Shown: in pieces, positions 47,388 through 57,579 of the stretch
Numbering within the stretch: position 1 is the stretch's first letter
How the letters are laid out: every line of letters begins with the position of its first letter
Assembly: GCA_010093605.1 (NCBI GenBank)
Contig: MU004196.1
Span: 1,018,255 to 1,082,254, forward strand
Direction: 5' to 3'
Origin: Lophium mytilinum
Taxonomy: Eukaryota > Ascomycota > Dothideomycetes > Mytilinidiales > Mytilinidiaceae
DNA length: 64,000 bases
The notes under the pieces: generated by a model
Told to the model about the DNA's origin: nothing
What the model saw: the letters and a program-made list of their open reading frames with translations, nothing else
Database searches by the model: none
Translations under genes and position numbers: made by a program

Positions 47388-48657
47388 TTAAGCCTTATAT
47401 CCCACCTCGGTCAAACCCTCCTTCAATCCTTTCAGCGCCCTATCAATATCATCCCTCTTCGGATCTGTCACACTGACGCCCATATGCCCAAACCGGATAT
47501 ACTTCGTCGCGATTTCCTTATGCAGTCCACCCGCGAAAATAACGCCCTTTTTCAACAGGCTCGGGAGGACTTGGGGCGGCGCAATGCTCTCGGGGAGGTA
47601 GATAGCGGTCATGCCGTTGGCCTGGTTCTCGGGCTTAGCAGCGAGTTGCTTGAGGCCGAATTCGCCGATCGCTTTCTTGATCTTCTGGGACGCGGCTTTG
47701 TGGTCCGAGAAGCGCTGTTCCAGGGGCCGAGAGAGGATCTGAGTTAGGGACGTATGTAGCGCGTGGATGAGCTGAGGAGAGGGGGTGGCGAAGTAGCTGG
47801 GCTTCTTGGCTTCGTAGTTTTGCATGACTGTAATGATCCAATCAGTGTAATTCTGGAGTCTGAAAGTGTTTCAGGAGTTGGTGACATACTCGGCAACCAG
47901 TTCTTCCACGATCCAAAATACGACGTCGGCCGTGTCTTCCTCGCCTTAAATACTTCGATCGCGCGGCCAGAGGCCATCAAGATGCTCAGACCAGCCGGGC
48001 ACCCAATCGCCTTCTGGCTGGCAGTGAGCACTACGTCGAGGCCCCAGTCGTCGAACCGGATCTCCTCGCAGCCAACACTGCACACGCCGTCCACGACAAC
48101 GAGGGTCTCGGGGCTGACTTTGTGCACGAGCTCCGAGAGCGCCTTGAGCTCGCTCAGCACACCGGTGGAGGTGTCGACGTGTGTGACGGTGAGGACTTTG
48201 TACTTCTTCTCCTTCAGCGCTTTCTCCACCTCGTCCAGTTGCGGCCGGTCTCCAATGGGTGCTTTCAGTTGTGTAGCATTCACGCCATATGTCTCGAAGC
48301 AGTCGGCGAACGAGTCCGCAAAGTAGCCAGTGTGTAGCACGAGGGCCTCATCGCCCGGCTCGGTGAGGTTGGCCGCGACCTGGTCCCATCCCAGTGTTCC
48401 AGAGCCGGAGAGCACGATTGGTTGCGATGCGGCGTCGGTGGTCTGGAACAGCTGCCGTAGCATCGACAGGACCTCGCTGAAGGTGTTCACGAAGGGTGCG
48501 CCGACATGGGATTCGCTGGACTGACATCAGCGGATGTATTAGGGGTGATTGCAGGTGTATATGCGTACCTGTAATGGCTCATAGACTGGAGCACCTCGTC
48601 ATCGAACTCAATTGGGCCCGGGATGAGCAGTGCAGCATGCGGCGGCTGGGAAGACAT
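47388..48657 (-). CDS. AGX1: alanine-glyoxylate aminotransferase
   Basis: Three exons (48657-48569, 48515-47890, 47827-47388) give 384 residues. It transfers the amino group of alanine to glyoxylate, making glycine, with pyridoxal phosphate. Visible: N-terminal ALLIPGPIEFDDEVLQSMSHYSESHVG, the PLP-site block VDGVCSVGCEEIRFDDWGLD and the Schiff-base lysine in TASQKAIGCPAGLS. The C-terminal block has FGHMGVSVTDPKRDDIDRAL. The same frame stays open upstream to an ATG at 48909. That would add 84 residues rich in Arg, Ser and Leu with few acids (MPTHALLALLSETGILASPR...), like a mitochondrial presequence. No peroxisomal SKL-type end is present. Confidence 0.93.
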
Positions 48658-49107
48658 GGTGGGCGGTGGAGGCGGAGGCTTGGGGCGGTTTGCAGGGTAG
48701 CCAGTTGCGTCTTCAGGTACAGCAGAGCGCTCAGTAGAGAAGGGCGTGTTCAATTCAAAGGGCTTGGAGTCGAGGTGTCTGGCGATCAGACTCAGACGGG
48801 AGCGAGGGGAAGCCACCTTGAAGGAGGGGTACAGTCGAGCAAATCGGCTGCGGGGGGAAGCCAGGATGCCGGTTTCGGAGAGAAGGGCTAGGAGCGCGTG
48901 TGTTGGCAATGAATTGCACGTGTAGTTGCTGCTTTTCGGGCGTGGGGACTGCGGGCGTCGATGTTTTCAAGTCACGATGCGCGTGCTGGGTGTATTGTAA
49001 CAGGAGAATGTCGCGAAACATTGCCGTTCTCAGTGGCTAACGGGAAGGTTTGACTCTTCCAAGCTTCTTCTTTTTCTCTCTGGAGCCACTTCGGCCAGCG
49101 CCGTTAA
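48658..49107. promoter_or_regulatory. leader of AGX1 with in-frame upstream start
   Basis: 48658-48909 is an open extension of the AGX1 frame (minus strand) with its own ATG; see the AGX1 entry. Upstream of that lies the divergent promoter shared with VPS29. Confidence 0.5.
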
Positions 49108-49149
49108 CGGCGTCTGCTCAGCGGCGTCTGCTCAGCGGCGTCTGCTTAC
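49108..49149. repeat. three tandem 14-bp units CGGCGTCTGCTCAG
   Basis: Two perfect copies and a third differing only at its end stand in the promoter between AGX1 and VPS29. It could be a minisatellite or a cluster of factor-binding sites. Confidence 0.75.
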
Positions 49150-49368
49150 TCGACATGGGGTCTAGACGTGGAGGCTCCCGGCATCTCTTGAGCCGCAAAA
49201 GCAGCCCTGTTCAACAGTCACAGTGAATACATGCAGTGACGTTGCCCCCCTGCCAAGCCACCGCCCAAGCTTCGAGGGAAGCTCGTGCTCCACCTCCACC
49301 ACACTTCGCCAGCCAATTCAGTTCGTGGGGTTGGTCACGGTGCGCTGCGGGAGAACAGAAACATCGCC

Positions 49369-50154
49369 ATGACCTCGAGACTGGTCCTCTGTCTTGGAGA
49401 CTTGTTCATTCCAGACCGAGCTGCTGTGAGTCCTGTTCGCGCTACACTCCCCTCGCTCAAATGCTCACCGTGATGCCAGGACATTCCCACAAAGGTACCC
49501 GCCAACACTCCTTCCACCTCTACCTGAGGTTGCACGCATCCACAGACGCTTATACAACCCCCTAGTTCAAAAAACTCCTCGCGCCCGGCAAAATCGGCCA
49601 GATCCTCTGCCTAGGCAACCTCACCGACAAAGACACCTACGAGTTCCTGCGCGGCATAGCCCCCGACCTGCAAATTGTAAAAGGCGACTTCGACGTCGAA
49701 GCGCCCAATCTCGCCCTCTCGAAAGTCGTCACCCACGGCTCGCTGCGCATCGGCTTCACCCATGGCCACACCATAATCCCCCCGGGCGACGGCGACAGCC
49801 TACTGATCGCCGCGCGGCAGATGGACGTCGACATCCTACTATGGGGCGGGACCCACAAGTTCGAGGCCTATGAGATGGAGGGCAAGTTCTTTGTGAATCC
49901 GGGGAGTGCCACGGGCGCCATGACGACGGGGTGGTGGCCTGAGGAGGAGGAACCGACGCCGAGTTTTGTACTGATGGATGTGCGTATTTCGCTGGAGATG
50001 GACTGGGAAGTGGGGTTTAGTGCTGACAGTTTGATAGGTCCAAGGCGATGTCCTCGTGATATACGTGTACCAGCTCAAGAAAGACGACAAGGGCGCGGAG
50101 AACGTGGTCGTCGAGAAGCTGTCTTTCCGGAAGAATGGCGGTGGTGTATCATAG
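49369..50154 (+). CDS. VPS29: retromer subunit Vps29
   Basis: Four exons, one of them only 15 nt: 49369-49425, 49480-49494 (DIPTK), 49566-49979 and 50038-50154; 200 residues. The microexon restores the otherwise missing block DRAADIPTKFKKLLAPGKIG, conserved in Vps29. The protein is a metallophosphoesterase-fold scaffold of the retromer coat, which returns cargo from endosomes to the Golgi. Landmarks: LCLGNLTD, VKGDFDVE, GFTHGHTIIP, LLWGGTHKFEAYEMEGKFFVNPGSATGA. The first metal motif reads GDLFIPDR, where most relatives have GDLHIP, so one metal-ligand His is gone. It may therefore be purely structural. Confidence 0.93.
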
Positions 50155-50279
50155 CGAGCGAAAATAGTTTGATATCCAGTAATCAGAGATTGGTCATGCA
50201 AAGATTATGGGAAATTCAGAAATGTGGGGTCTCATATACTGATTTTATTGTCAAGATACAACCTGTCCACATTGTGTCA
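50155..50279. other. 3' region of VPS29
   Basis: A short AT-rich 3' region leading into the repeat array. Confidence 0.4.
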
Positions 50280-50935
50280 ATGGACAACTCAAGCCAGACC
50301 TTGCGTCTTTACGTCCGTGCGATTTGGACACGAGTTGGGCATATTATTGGCGCAGCCCGTGAATCACACTATTCAGTGGTGTTGATTGCCGAAGACTCTG
50401 TTTTGGACTCTCGAATTGGAGTTGATTTGGGTGTGGTGAGATGTATAAAGTGGAGCCAGCCCGTGCGATTTGGACTTGATTTTGATATATTATTGGAGCA
50501 ACTTGTGAATTAGGCTACCTGAAAGCGTTGATTTCCGTAGGTCTTGAATCGGATCATAGAATTAGGGTTGATTTGGTGTGCTGAGATGTATGAAGTGGAG
50601 CCGGTCCGCGCAATTTAGGCATGATTCTGGCATGTTATTGGAGGACGCTCCTTATCAGGCTCTGAAGTTGGGGTAGATTTGGCGGCGTTGAGATGTATGA
50701 AGTAGAGCCAGTCCGTACGATTTGAACTCGATTTGGGCATATTATTAGAGGACGCCGCATATCACATCATGGATTTGGGGTATACTTGGGTGTGGTAAGA
50801 TGTATAAAGTGGAGCCAGTCCGTGCGATTTGCAGTCAATTTAGGCATGTTGGTGAACGGCCTATATTAGATCTTGAATGTAGGGTATATTTAGCTGTGAT
50901 AAGATGTACGAAGTGGAGTTGTGAAATTTTCAGGT
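50280..50935. repeat. dispersed repeat family, locus B (about 6 degenerate units)
   Basis: The core 'gatgtataaagtggagccagtccgt' type recurs near 50437, 50581, 50688, 50796 and 50900, with a partial unit at 50300. Spacing varies from about 103 to 145 bp. Each unit also has 'gatttgg..t.gattt.ggcatattattgg'. It is the same family and orientation as locus A. The sequence drifts between copies, so it is old. Confidence 0.78.
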
Positions 50936-51714
50936 CATAGAATAAGATCCCCATTCTGAAATAGAAGCGCGGCGCAAAGCAAAGATAAGGCGGGAATGTG
51001 TTGTTGAATAGTCTAAAGTGAGTGAACCAATCGTGATTATAATTCAGGCTGCGATGTGAGCTGCAGCGCTCTCTTTCCTTCGTAATCTTTTTTTGGAGAT
51101 GATTGTCCATCGTATGAATTGATATAAAGAAAGCCATTTCTATGATCTGATATTCATTTCAACATGGCCTACTATTGAATGTACGTAACTAGCTCTGGAG
51201 ATAATGGGTCGTTCAACGTGCTACTATAGACTGCGCTGGCTAGTGAATGTAAGCTGGATGTAAATCAATCGCAACGTGGCACCTGTAGGCAGGGAACTCG
51301 TGCATGGAAGTAAGTCGTCTCAGACGACATCGCTATTCAAGAGCCTCGACTAGAAACACTCACCTCTTATGATTCAACAAGCAATGATGTAAAAGCCAAA
51401 GACCGACTCGTCAAGGCACGAACCTCTTGGTGCCTGATGTCCCTAGTTGCACTCGGCTGCGTCGTCGAAGCAACCCCGATCGTCAACAAACGCGCCCGTG
51501 CTCGATCAACAGTTTATCCCTGCCCGAGCATCTGGGAAATCTCCGAACCACAACCTCACTCCTCCAACACCACACACACCCATCATCCGCGTCCATTGTG
51601 CCGCCGCACCACGCGTGACTAATAAAACAACTACACTAACATATCTACTCCAAAACCACCCAATACACCACGCGCGCAGCACCACCTCCTCGTTCTACGC
51701 GTCCGCGACCAAGT
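50936..51714. other. intergenic region upstream of TPX2-like gene
   Basis: About 780 bp. Overlapping plus frames of about 60-107 codons at 51427-51770 do not agree on a product. A CACACACC-rich leader lies just before the next gene. Confidence 0.4.
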
Positions 51715-53747
51715 ATGCGCCAGACGCGCTCTGCATTGCGCGCCGAAGTCATCCACGTCGACGACAGTAGCTCGGCTGCTGTGCCACTGCCCTTCACGCC
51801 TTTCAAGGAGCGTGCGCCGCTAGGAGAGATCGCGGGAAATACTGCTGTTGCTGAGGCTGAGACGGGGGAGGAGATGGCGCAGAAGAAGGTGAAAGCCGCC
51901 AAGGGTGGACGGAAGGGGAAGAAGGGCAAGAAGATGGAAGAGGAGGTCGAGACTGAGCAGCAGCAGGCTGTGGTGCTGGAGGATGAGAGACAGGCGGCTG
52001 GCAGTCCGGCGAGTGATGGCGCTGCGGAGGAGCTCGCGAAGGAGGCCAATGGAGGTGAGTTTGAGGCGTATATCTGGGACTGGGGGTGGATGTTGACTGG
52101 TGTGTAGATGCTGTTCAAGTGCCTATGCTAGAGGAGCGCCCCGTCTCTCCACCGCGCGCGGTACGCATGACGAGGCGGCAATTGGCGAAGGCGGAAGAGG
52201 AGTTGTCCAAGTCGCAGCACCAGGCCCCGCCAGTTGAAGAGCCTGTTGAAGAGAAGGTCGATCAGGAAGCATCAGCTTCTGAATTAGAGACTGTTGAGCC
52301 TGAAGCGGAGGTCGTGGAGCCCGAAGCACCTGTTGTGGAGCCTAAGAAAGCTGCTCCTGTCCAGCAAGAAGTTTCACAACCGGTCCAAGAAGAAGTACTA
52401 CAGCCGACAGTCGAGGTCGTCCAATCCCCGGCTCCTGAGGTAACAATCACACCAGACCTTTCAGAGCTGAAAGTCCTCATGTCGGAGAAGCCATCAGAGG
52501 AGGAAGTGTTTAGCGTACGCAGCTCGTCAAGGTCGCCTGGCAAGTCACCAATGCGTCTAGAGGATTCAATCGAGGCTCTTGATGCGCTCGACGATGCCAT
52601 TGAGCAGGTTGCTAAAGCATTCCCCCAAATGGATGCCTTGGAATCGGGCGAGAAGTCTCCTACGAAGAAGCCAACGACGAGGAGTACTCCCAAGGTGCGA
52701 ATAGCAACAGTGAAGCCCAAACCAATAGCCACCAAAGCGCCTGTCACAAATAGAGTATCACGGAATCCAACGGTACCCAAATCGCTCAAAGAAGGCCCTA
52801 CCACCGCAACAGCCACCAAGACACGACCACTCTCAGCGGCGAGACCGTCCCTCGCCCGGTCTGCTAGCGTACGAAATGCCTCGAGAGCCAACGAAACAAA
52901 GCCAAAGGCTGCTTCTGGCGAAGTCACGGACTATCTAGCATCGAAGCGCCGTCCCATCAGCGTCTCCTTTCCTACCCCTCCGCCGCCACCAAAGTCGACA
53001 AAGCCACCGACCAAATCGACCTTCCAGCTCCCCGGGGAAGCTGTGGCTGCTAGGCTCAAGGCCCAACGCGAGGAACGCCAGAAAAGGGAAGAAGAGGAGG
53101 CCGCCAAGAAACCTACCTTCAAAGCTCGTCCCGCCCCCGTCCGCAAGGCCCCAGCACTGGTCAAGCAGACAGCAGCCAGCAAAGCCCGTGAGAGCTTGAT
53201 GCAAGGCGGCAGCACCGACGAAAAGGAGAACAAGTCCGCCAGCACCCTCCCATTGAAACGCACAAGCCCAATCACCATCGCGACAGGCGCAAAGCGCCAG
53301 AGCACTCTCATGAGCAATCCCAAGCGCCAGTCTAGCCTGCTCAGCGGCGCCCATATATCGACAAACCCAGCCGAGAAGCGTGAGCGTCCTGCGTTCAATC
53401 TCTCTACCACGAACAATGCCGCAAAGCGCGTCAGCAGCATTGGCGGCCCAACGATTCCCCCGCTGAACAAGCCCGCCCTGACGCTAGCGGACATTGCGAC
53501 GAACCGTGCCAAGGGCCGCGAAGTCTTCAACCGCGACAAGATAGAGAACCAGGAGCGCGAGCGGGTGAGGCGCGAGAAGGAAGACGCGGCCAAGCGAGCG
53601 CGAGCAGAGGCGGCGGAGAGGGGCAGGATCGCATCACGGGAGTGGGCCGAGAAGCAGAAGATGCGGAAGGCGGGATTGCCTGCGGCGAATGGAGGCGTCA
53701 AAACAGCTGCGGCGGGAGTGGGCATGGAGCAAACCGCCAACTCGTGA
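51715..53747 (+). CDS. TPX2-like basic disordered protein with KEN box
   Basis: Two exons (51715-52054 and 52108-53747) give 659 residues. Most of the chain is charged and disordered: Lys/Arg-rich in the first part, Glu/Pro/Val-rich repeats at about 130-230, then Lys/Ser/Pro-rich. Around residues 420-460 the pattern FQLPGEAVAARLKAQREERQ...KPTFKARPAP matches the C-terminal TPX2 motif, which binds microtubules. The tail is a coiled coil (GREVFNRDKIENQERERVRREKEDAAKRARAEAAERG). A KEN box (DEKENKSAS) and a D-box-like RAPLGEI near residue 33 suggest destruction by the anaphase-promoting complex. I infer a mitotic spindle-associated protein; the family call is tentative. Confidence 0.7.
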
Positions 53748-54289
53748 AGGGATGGTGTTGAGCTGGGTTGCGGGTATGAATGTCTCTGGGATGAGACACC
53801 TGCCTCCCTCGAACGGACCTTTTCCTTCCGTGGTCCTCTTGTTTCCTTTTCTCTGATACTCTCTTTCTCTCTCTCGAATCGGCCTATGGCCTCTCTGCAT
53901 CCAATTCGGCGTCCACGGCGCAGATACTCTGAGGGAACAATACCTTGGAAAAAGCCTCTGGGTTGGGCACGTTGGGTGTCCTTGGCGTCAACGACGCTCA
54001 CGTTCGTTCTGAAAGAGCGAATGGCTGCTGTTCTACTACTGTTTTGGTTATTGATTTGGAGCCTGCGGCTCGAGTATCAGGTGCTTTAGCTTGAGCCTCA
54101 GAGCTGTGGAAAACACTTGAGCGAGGTGTTTGTTATGGGCAGTTCCTTGATGAAGTACTATAGGTAGCGATTACAGTGACATTCAACTACATTGAGAGTG
54201 AGTTTGGTGGTGGTTGAGTGAGTCAAGAACTAGGAACGGTAATTTCCGATTCGCTGAACGAATGCGCCCATGACTGTCTACTTCAATAA
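53748..54289. other. 3' region of TPX2-like gene
   Basis: About 540 bp without a supported gene. Confidence 0.4.
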
Positions 54290-54480
54290 CTTGGCCAAAT
54301 CGACTTCAAATTGCAGAGTGGCTCCCGTTACCACATCTCACGAACTCAACATCAAGCCTCTTTCTGTCGCCTAATCTGAAGTGAACTCCAATAACACGCC
54401 CAAACTGACTTCAAATCACACGGACTAGCTCCCGTTAGTACATCTCACCACCTCAAAATTAACTCTATTCCTGTAGTCTG
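54290..54480. repeat. dispersed repeat family, locus C (2 inverted units)
   Basis: Two units of the same family as loci A and B lie in the opposite orientation, recognisable by 'ggctcccgtt..cacatctca' and 'caataacacgcccaaactgacttcaaatcacac'. They sit between the converging 3' ends of the TPX2-like gene and the NLR gene. Confidence 0.7.
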
Positions 54481-54773
54481 ATTCCTAGTGTGTAAGGGAG
54501 GGCAATGCACCAACACGGGCGAGAGCGAGATCTCAAATACTAGGATATAGAATTATCGTCTAGTCATCGCTATAGAAAATTCCCAGCATCTATAAATGCC
54601 ATGTTAAGTACTCCTCCAATGCCGTCTTCCCGCACAATGTGTATCCTGTGTACTCCTTTTCCCAACCAAATCCAGCAAATGCAATGCATGCGATTCCGAG
54701 CCACAATCTAGAAGAGGTAGAAAGAAGCTAAAGTCGTCGGATAAGAAATAAGTCGGATAGATCAGCCGTGTCG

Positions 54774-57010
54774 TCATCTAGAAACCACTTGGCCATTCGC
54801 TTGGGGCTGCCAGAGGGGCCAGTAGCTTTCAGAGCCTTTCGCCAGGGCGCCTCTTTCCCATATCAGTGACGGCTTAGCCGACAGAGATGCGAGGTGGTTT
54901 GATCGGAGGTCGTTGAGCGCGTCGCGGAGCTCTTTCACGCCGAGTATGACCCAGCCGAGTTCACGAGTTTCGTTTTTTCGCAACGCGATAGACGCATGAA
55001 GGCGTTCCATGAGCGGGACCAGCCGAGAGAGGTTTGGTGGGAGACGATACCCTGATATACGTTAGAGCTGCCTCTACAAAGGTTGCTATTTATAGAACTC
55101 ACTCCATGATGATTCCACCCATGCCGTCACCGCCAGTCGATCGAGTAAGAACTGAGACAGTACAGAAACCCAACCAAGTTGAGATTCCGTAATCGCAGAC
55201 GTGGAGAATGAATTGTGTGGCTGGTGGGCTGCATATTGAGAAGCCTGGCCATTCTGTGCTGTTGCTGGGGACAGCGTCAGGCTTCGACTCAGGTGGACTG
55301 GCCAGCAGAGCACCGCGTATCGGAGTAGAGGAAATGCAGTTTCAAAGTCCTTCTTGTCGGTTACGATTTCCATAGGGACGTCCTCGTCTGAAGACTGGCT
55401 GTAAAAGCCACTGTCCCCGGACCGCTCGGTTTGGACGGTTCGTAGCGAAGCACCGGAGCTTATCGAAGGCCCTCGAAGCTGCTGGAGCTCAGAAGCTTCT
55501 AGGGGTTGTTTCGGGATGTCATGCGCCAGATACGAGATGCAGCGCGAAGCGAGATGAGCATGCATAGCGCTTTCATCGAACAGAGAGAAATCAAACACAA
55601 CGCACTGATTCGACTGCAAGTGCTCCTTCACAGATCGATGAGTGAAGACCGGGGTTCCGTAGGGGTCCAAACCAGCCAGGCCACCTGTAATTTCTGCAAC
55701 ACATTCCGGGAAGTTGGGTAGATATTGCGATTCGGTGGTTGGCTGTCCTGGAATTAGAGCGAGCGCAGTGTGGAGAGCTGGGATGGTGAGCGGTTTGATG
55801 GGATGAGCAAGCCATCTGAATATGTCCGCCGTTATGGTCTTCTCTCTCTCGTTCCTTCGGGTGAGCGTATGGAGAATACCGTTGTAGAGAGCGCCAAGTC
55901 CTCTCAGATGGTTCTGTCTGTGCAGTGTGTCATATCTTTCTTGGGGAGCCAAAGCAGCCGAATTAAGGAATTGCTCAAAGAGAGTCGCCCACAGGAACAC
56001 TCCGTCTGCTCGGCGCGTGACTTCCTCTGTGACTGCTAGGTCGATAATTTGCTCCCCGAAAAGGCCTCTGGATTCCATTGACTCTATCCCTGAATGAAGG
56101 AATCTTCCAATATCCTCAAAGTTCTCGTGATTGCTCAGCACCACCCGCCAGTTTGAAGGGGGCCCGCAGTTCTGATATTCCTGTGGAAAGCTCATGGAAG
56201 GTCGCCCCAGAAGGAGTATTTTGCACTCTTCAGAGCTGCACAGGTCATAGACGGCGGCAAGAAACAGCTCGTTGTCATAGCATTCGTCCACTCCGTCAAA
56301 GACCAAGAAGGTCGGGCAATGCCGCACAAGAATCCGAACGACACAAACTACATCGTCGAACGATGGCTGCTGCTGGCCACTAGACTCCTTCTCAATCCAG
56401 AAAGCCAAGTGATGCATGGCGTCGCGGTCATGTTGATGGGCTTCAAGCAACTGGGTTGCAACCGCGCGGAAAGCCTGCATCGAACTCCTGTGCGTGTCCG
56501 GATTCCTGCCAATGAAATGGAAGAAAGCGACGGCGTGCTTCTCCGGCCGTACGTGGTGTAGGGGCCCCTCGGGAGCCTTCAGGTCATCGACAATGATACT
56601 AGAGAGAAAAGTCTTGCCAAAGCCGGGTTTCGCTTCAATCAATCAATATCAAAAAAACACCAGGACTTGTATTGCTTGCGGACACACACCTTCGACGGCG
56701 AGGATGCCGCGGACATTGATTGGCTCCTTGCCTCGAAGCTGAGCAGTCCGCCATGCTTGATACCTGCGGTCTGCAAGAAACCACCGCCCCGTCCCATCCC
56801 ATCGCCGGCGGACGGTCTGTTGGTAGGAGGTTTTCCAGTCCGGGGCCGACAGCCATGCCCGGATGCGCTCGACTCGCTGTGCTGCTTCCTGTCAGTGCCA
56901 AATCCAATTGCGCAATGGAGGGGGGACATCGGACCGGCAGATCTGCGCTGCTTTAGAAATTCTTCGGCAGTTCGGTTTTCATCCAGCTGGTCTGGATTGG
57001 GCGCAGCCAT
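54774..57010 (-). CDS. NACHT-type NLR (STAND NTPase), short
   Basis: Four exons (57010-56935, 56884-56690, 56632-55103, 55051-54774) give 692 residues. After a short N-terminus comes the fungal NLR linker block RIRAWLSAPDWKTSYQQTVR and GTGRWFLADRRYQAWR. The NACHT core has the P-loop KPGFGKTFLSS, Walker B FLVFDGVDE and the sensor-like ILLLGRPS. Helical NACHT-associated blocks follow, such as DGVFLWATLF, IFRWLAHPIKPLTIPAL and FTHRSVKEHL. No ankyrin, WD or TPR repeats follow; the C-terminus (LVPLMERLHASIALRKNETRELG) is helical. Fungal NLRs sense non-self and can trigger cell death; here no N-terminal effector domain is visible. The first acceptor may be GAAG or GCAG, a one-codon difference. Confidence 0.88.
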
Positions 57011-57579
57011 TCCCTGAGCTGGAGAGGAGTTGTGGCAGACATGGGGAAGCAGACGGCGCGCGCGATGCAGAGTCTTTAGCAGAGGGCGGAGAGCGATCCA
57101 TGGTGCAAACGGGCAGCTCCCACACTGGAGGCTGAACGATTGCGAGCGCGGGTCGTACCTTGCAGAAGCAATTCAGTAGTCATCGACGCCGGATCCGTCG
57201 TGGGGGACGGGAGCACCACTTGTCCGCCGCGGGCACCACCCCACGCCAATGCTGCCAGGTGGTCCCGATTCACAAAGGTGGAGCGCTGCCAGCCCGGGGT
57301 GGGATTGATGGGAGGGGAGACGCTGCGGGTGGCCAGCGGGTGGCCAGCGGGCAGCATGCGCCTGTCCGCCGCAAAGCGTCCCGATTCGGCGCCGTGGTGG
57401 CATTTGGTAATGAGAAAAAGCAGCTCTTGGCACGCTCAGATATAGGTAGTAGGTAGGCAATGTCTGCTCAGGGTATCTCCAACCACCAGCCTCGCGGCTC
57501 CTCCCGCCGCCTCTATAGTACAATACAGACAAAACGCTGTCTACCGAACAATGCTCCAACCCGCACTGACACACCAGCC
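57011..57579. other. intergenic region between NLR start and NEM1 end
   Basis: 570 bp, GC-rich, with many shadow frames on both strands and none with a domain. It should hold the NLR promoter. Confidence 0.4.

Noticed and set aside
52262-54001. long minus-strand ORFs (221 and 356 codons) opposite the TPX2-like gene
   Set aside because: They are the reverse reading of a charged, low-complexity plus-strand gene that has a good intron and conserved motifs.
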